From positions 85,188,001 through 85,252,000 of the forward strand of contig OZ231127.1 of assembly GCA_965153355.1 (NCBI GenBank): a DNA stretch of 64,000 nucleotides. The letters are read 5' to 3'. Under the pieces are notes generated by a model. The model did no database searches, was not told the origin of the DNA, and was given only the letters and a program-made list of their open reading frames with translations. Position numbers and translations under genes: made by a program. This DNA comes from Flaccisagitta enflata. Its lineage: Eukaryota; Chaetognatha; Sagittoidea; Aphragmophora. Positions 60,935 to 64,000 of this stretch are shown here, in pieces (positions within the stretch are counted from its first letter, which is position 1; each line of letters begins with the position of its first letter).

Positions 60935-61270
60935 TGTCATTGTTTTTGGTGTCATCATTTCACTTTTCAGGCGTCATCCTCTTTGCCGTCATCATCATTG
61001 GAGTCATCAACTTTGGTGTGAACTTCTTTGACGTCATTGTCTTTGGTGTCATTGTTCCACTTTTCAGGCGTCATTATCTTTGGCGTCATCAGCTTTGGTG
61101 TGTACTTTTTTGACGTCATTGCCTGATGTCATCATTTAACTTTTCTAGCGTCATCATCTTTGGCATCATCATCGTCGGTGTCATCATCTTCGGTGTGAAC
61201 TTCTTTGACGTCATTGTCTTTTATGTCATCATTTCACTTTTCTGGCGTCATCATCTTTGGCGTCATAATC
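60935..61270. repeat. Degenerate CATCTTTGGCGTCAT-type minisatellite
   Basis: Higher-order repeat: blocks of several GGCGTCATCATCTTTGG and GTGTGAACTTCTTTGACGTC units recur at about 105-110 bp (starting near 60960, 61068 and 61147). Confidence 0.8.
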
Positions 61271-61436
61271 TCGTTACACAGACTCAAGAAGACAGAAAGA
61301 AAAAAAAACTTGAGACAATAATCCTTTCTTCCCATCATCGACTTATTCATTTTTTCTCCTTTTCATCTTTCTGGTGTATTTCTCTTTCTACTTTCTTTTT
61401 TTTTGTCTTTTATTCCTTCCTTCTCCCATCATTTTT

Positions 61437-61864
61437 AGTCGCGTGCTACGCGACTCTACACCCCGCAATGTCGGTCTTTCGGTCGGTTGGTTAGTTGGAC
61501 GGTCGGTGGGTTGGTCAGTCGGTCCCCTTTTTGGGACTCGAGGCTGAGATATGGGTCGGAAGGTGGGGGGAGGGCGGGTGGGGAGGAGAAGAAGAAGGAG
61601 AAGGAGGACAAAATTCCCCATATGTGTGAAAGCATAGGTCATCAACCCCTTCGGGGCCGCTGACCTGCTCCCCTCCAAATACAAGCACAACCTACTTAGG
61701 CAGGGCACGGGTACCGCTGACCATCTAACGCTTTTGCGACCATTACTTTTTCGGCGTTTTTGAGCTTTTTGAGCATACAGCTCCTGCACAGATGCCCTAG
61801 TGACCTTTCTAGCACCGCTCCTGCCCACCCGCACGCCGCTGGGGTAGCCGTTTATCCGGCCTTG
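61437..61864 (+). mobile_element. Composite HINE-like element, plus-strand copy
   Basis: AGTCGCGTGCTACGCGACT, CTACACCCCGCAATGTCGG and array, a single foldback-type centre with CCCCTTCGGGGCCGCTGACC, GGGCACGGGTACCGCTGACC, GCACGCCGCTGGGG subterminal segment, GCCG-TTTATC-CGGC and CTTG. The foldback's first arm is missing. Confidence 0.85.
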
Positions 61865-61873
61865 TTCTCGTTA

Positions 61874-62061
61874 AGATGCGTCCTCGCATCTCTGGATAAG
61901 AGTGCCTTTCCATCCATCCCTCTGTCCGTCAGAGGGTAGGTAACGCTTACTTTTCTTAACACAACAGTGGAGGGTGTCTCTTTAAAAAGACTTATATTCA
62001 TTTCTCAAATCTTGAATTGTAACTCAAATCTGCAGAGTGCGCATCTTTTAGAAATCTCTTG
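61874..62061 (+). mobile_element. HINE-like element, AGATGCG subfamily
   Basis: AGATGCGTCCTCGCATCT hairpin 9 bp after the previous element, then GTCCGTCAGAGGG, GTGCGCATCTTTTAG subterminal segment and TCTCTTG at the end. The array is reduced to one or two units. Confidence 0.65.
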
Positions 62062-62210
62062 GTATTTTTCTCAATCTTCTTTTACTCTTCTCAGCTTTTT
62101 TCTACTTTACTTTTTAGTGACATTTGTCTTGATGAGGCTAAAAGTCTCAGCCTGAGACCGCGATGTTGAAATCGCCAACTGAACCCGGAAGCCGCATGCC
62201 ATAACTAACA

Positions 62211-62375
62211 AGGCAGGATTCACGGCTACCAAAGTCGCGTGCGGATGGGCAAGGGCAGTGTTAAATAGTCGCAAAAGCGTTAGATGGTCAGCGGTACCCG
62301 TTGCCCCTTTGTGAGTGTGTGGATGTGTCATGGTGAGAGGGGCAGCGGCCCCAAAGGGGCCGATGACCTATGCTG
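62211..62375 (-). mobile_element. HINE-like 3' part with foldback arm
   Basis: CAAGGCAGGATTCACGGC, AAGTCGCGTGCGGATGGGC, TAGATGGTCAGCGGTACCCG and GCAGCGGCCCCAAAGGGGCC are the 3' half of a composite element on the minus strand; the 5' hairpin is not found downstream. Confidence 0.7.
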
Positions 62376-64000
62376 TCTTGATTAGTTCAAGATGGCTAAC
62401 TAAAAGAATTACTAAAAAGAAGTGACAGGTAATTTGTAGATGAATTTCTATCTATGGAATGTTACTAAGATTTGTGTTTTAGCGAATTATGACTATTTCC
62501 GCTACAACTTTATTTCAAATTCATGCGTCCAGCATAGACCTTTTCATTTTTTTGTCATTCAATAACCTAGAATAGGTAACAATGCTGAATCTTTTTTTCC
62601 TATCTTCCATGGCTAGAAAGGGGCGTGGAGTTACCTGACCAGCTGAATGTCCATCAAGTCACGAAGCAAATCCACAAACGGTTCCTGAAACTGTTCTTGT
62701 GTTCATGAAGAGAAGAGATGAAATCCATTTATTCATTAATTCAATTATTCATCCATCCATTCATTATCAGATTTGTTTTTTTAGGCAGATTAGCTTTAAA
62801 CATCTAGATACCTTGAATACACGCCTAACGTGGTTTCAAGATTAATGCAAGGTAGGTAGGTGGAACTCCAACAGTCTCCGCCTTAATGAATGGACCTTAA
62901 AGCTTGACTAGTTAATCAGTTTCTTTATTAATAAGTCTGGCAGTTGACTAATCGTTTTATCAACTTTAAAGTTGGAAATTCTTGCTAGTTCAAAAATTTC
63001 ATCAAAAAAGATACTAGTTAAGCAAAGTTTAGAGACAGTGGAAAAAACAGCAGTTGATAGTGAAGTAATATTTAAAGACAGTAGAAAACTTGTCCAAGCA
63101 TTAAGGTTGCCTCCACGTGGAGAGTTCTGGCGCGGAGGAAGGACGTACCAATGTGTCCCTCCTTCCTCTTACCAAAGAGACTCTTTCACTTACATTCATA
63201 TCAAACATTAAGAACATCAAGAACAGAACAGGAAACAGATGTTGGACATGTGCTCAAGAGGTGTTTGGCGGTGTGTTGGACGTTAAAAGTATGGGACAGA
63301 ATGTCAAACCATTGGCAGTTTCAGGTGATTGGTTATGAATGATGATAAGAATGAAACAGATAAGGGTTAACTTTGCTTTAGGAGATGATATGCTTCTGTT
63401 CTATCCTTGAGCTACTCTTATTTCTGAATAATCAGGAGAGCAGTTATGGTGAAAAGAGTGCAAACAGCTTGGAGGCTTTAAGGTTGGGATTTGGTTGTTG
63501 TATAGTTGCTGTTTGCAAGTAAATCATACCCGGAAAGTTGAAAATTTAGTTAGACTTAACATACAGTTAGTAAATATTACATTTAACAGGAATGGGAACA
63601 TTGCACATATTAGATGGATAGTGAGGAAACTTGGTGTCGGAAGCATGGAGGAAGAGTGCAGATCATCTTCAGATAAATCCGATTGTGACTCAGACAAGGT
63701 ACTCGACAAAGCTGGTTAAAGGGGAGATGCTTCATATACTTGATAAGATAAATGATAATGAATGACACCCTTAGTTACCTTCTTTTAGTTACCTTCTTTT
63801 AGCTCCCTAACCATGGCCAAAAAAAAAATCGTACATTGCTTATTTCTACTATAACTTGGTGCTGCTTTTGAAAAAGTACATAAAATCTATGACCATTCTA
63901 TAGAGCTTCGAAAAATCTTTCATCTGAGTTGTTGAACGAAATTTTAACTTGAAAAGTTTAGAAGTTATGTTAATTTGAAAAAAAAGTGTGAAATTGAAAT
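62376..64000. other. Unassigned sequence
   Basis: Apparently the least repetitive part of the window. Frames at 62972-63211 (79 codons) and 63495-63719 (74 codons, with an acidic Ser/Asp-rich end) are open, but no domain, splice pair or homology is recognisable. A short GTTACCTTCTTTTAG duplication lies at 63773-63801. Confidence 0.4.

Overview
This window looks like nuclear DNA of a eukaryote, probably an invertebrate animal, although the sequence alone does not fix the species. It has a spliceable two-exon gene, Tc1/mariner elements with TA target sites, long dinucleotide and trinucleotide microsatellites, several minisatellites, and no operon-like coding. Most long open frames are by-products of simple repeats whose unit length is a multiple of three or contains no stop codon.

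The one gene I can support well is on the minus strand between 23907 and 21207. Exon 1 encodes two C2H2 zinc fingers. A phase-matched intron of 1027 bases (23669 to 22643) follows. Exon 2 carries acidic repeats, a Lys/Gly tract, two long polyasparagine tracts and a final C2H2 finger, giving a predicted protein of 557 residues. A 90-codon hypothetical frame at 40885-41154 is a much weaker candidate.

The dominant feature is an interspersed family with about thirty copies or fragments, here called HINE-like elements. Each complete copy starts with a hairpin at its first base (AGTCGCGTGCACGCGACT and variants), continues with a (GGTCCGTC)n-type array, then carries a motif that is the reverse complement of its own first 10 bases, then a 3' stem-loop, and ends in CTTG; it sits in a run of T. 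This architecture matches non-autonomous Helentron rolling-circle elements (HINE, DINE-1 type). Different copies carry different but compensating hairpin sequences. No Rep/helicase gene is present in the window.

Layout. 1-5800: inverted and direct repeats, a 70-80-bp minisatellite and HINE-like copies. 5885-8074: a foldback element with two Tc1/mariner-type elements nested in it. 8458-20332: MITEs, foldbacks, microsatellites and HINE-like copies. 20483-21087: a Tc1/mariner remnant that still encodes the C-terminal end of a transposase. 21207-23907: the zinc-finger gene. 24990-35460: HINE-like copies, a CGCTC-rich repeat and a 1.7-kb GGCAAT array. 35985-37803: a 60-bp minisatellite broken by two TA-flanked elements, one holding a tRNA-like sequence. 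41956-42713: another foldback. 44467-57016: a tandem segmental duplication whose second copy carries a 5.3-kb insertion (50120-55431). The matching empty site survives in the first copy at about 46095. That insertion is a HINE-like element enclosing a giant foldback with arms of about 1.3 kb, capped by 29-bp and 13-bp satellites; each arm holds a further HINE-like insertion. 57200-64000: microsatellites, more HINE-like copies and unassigned sequence.
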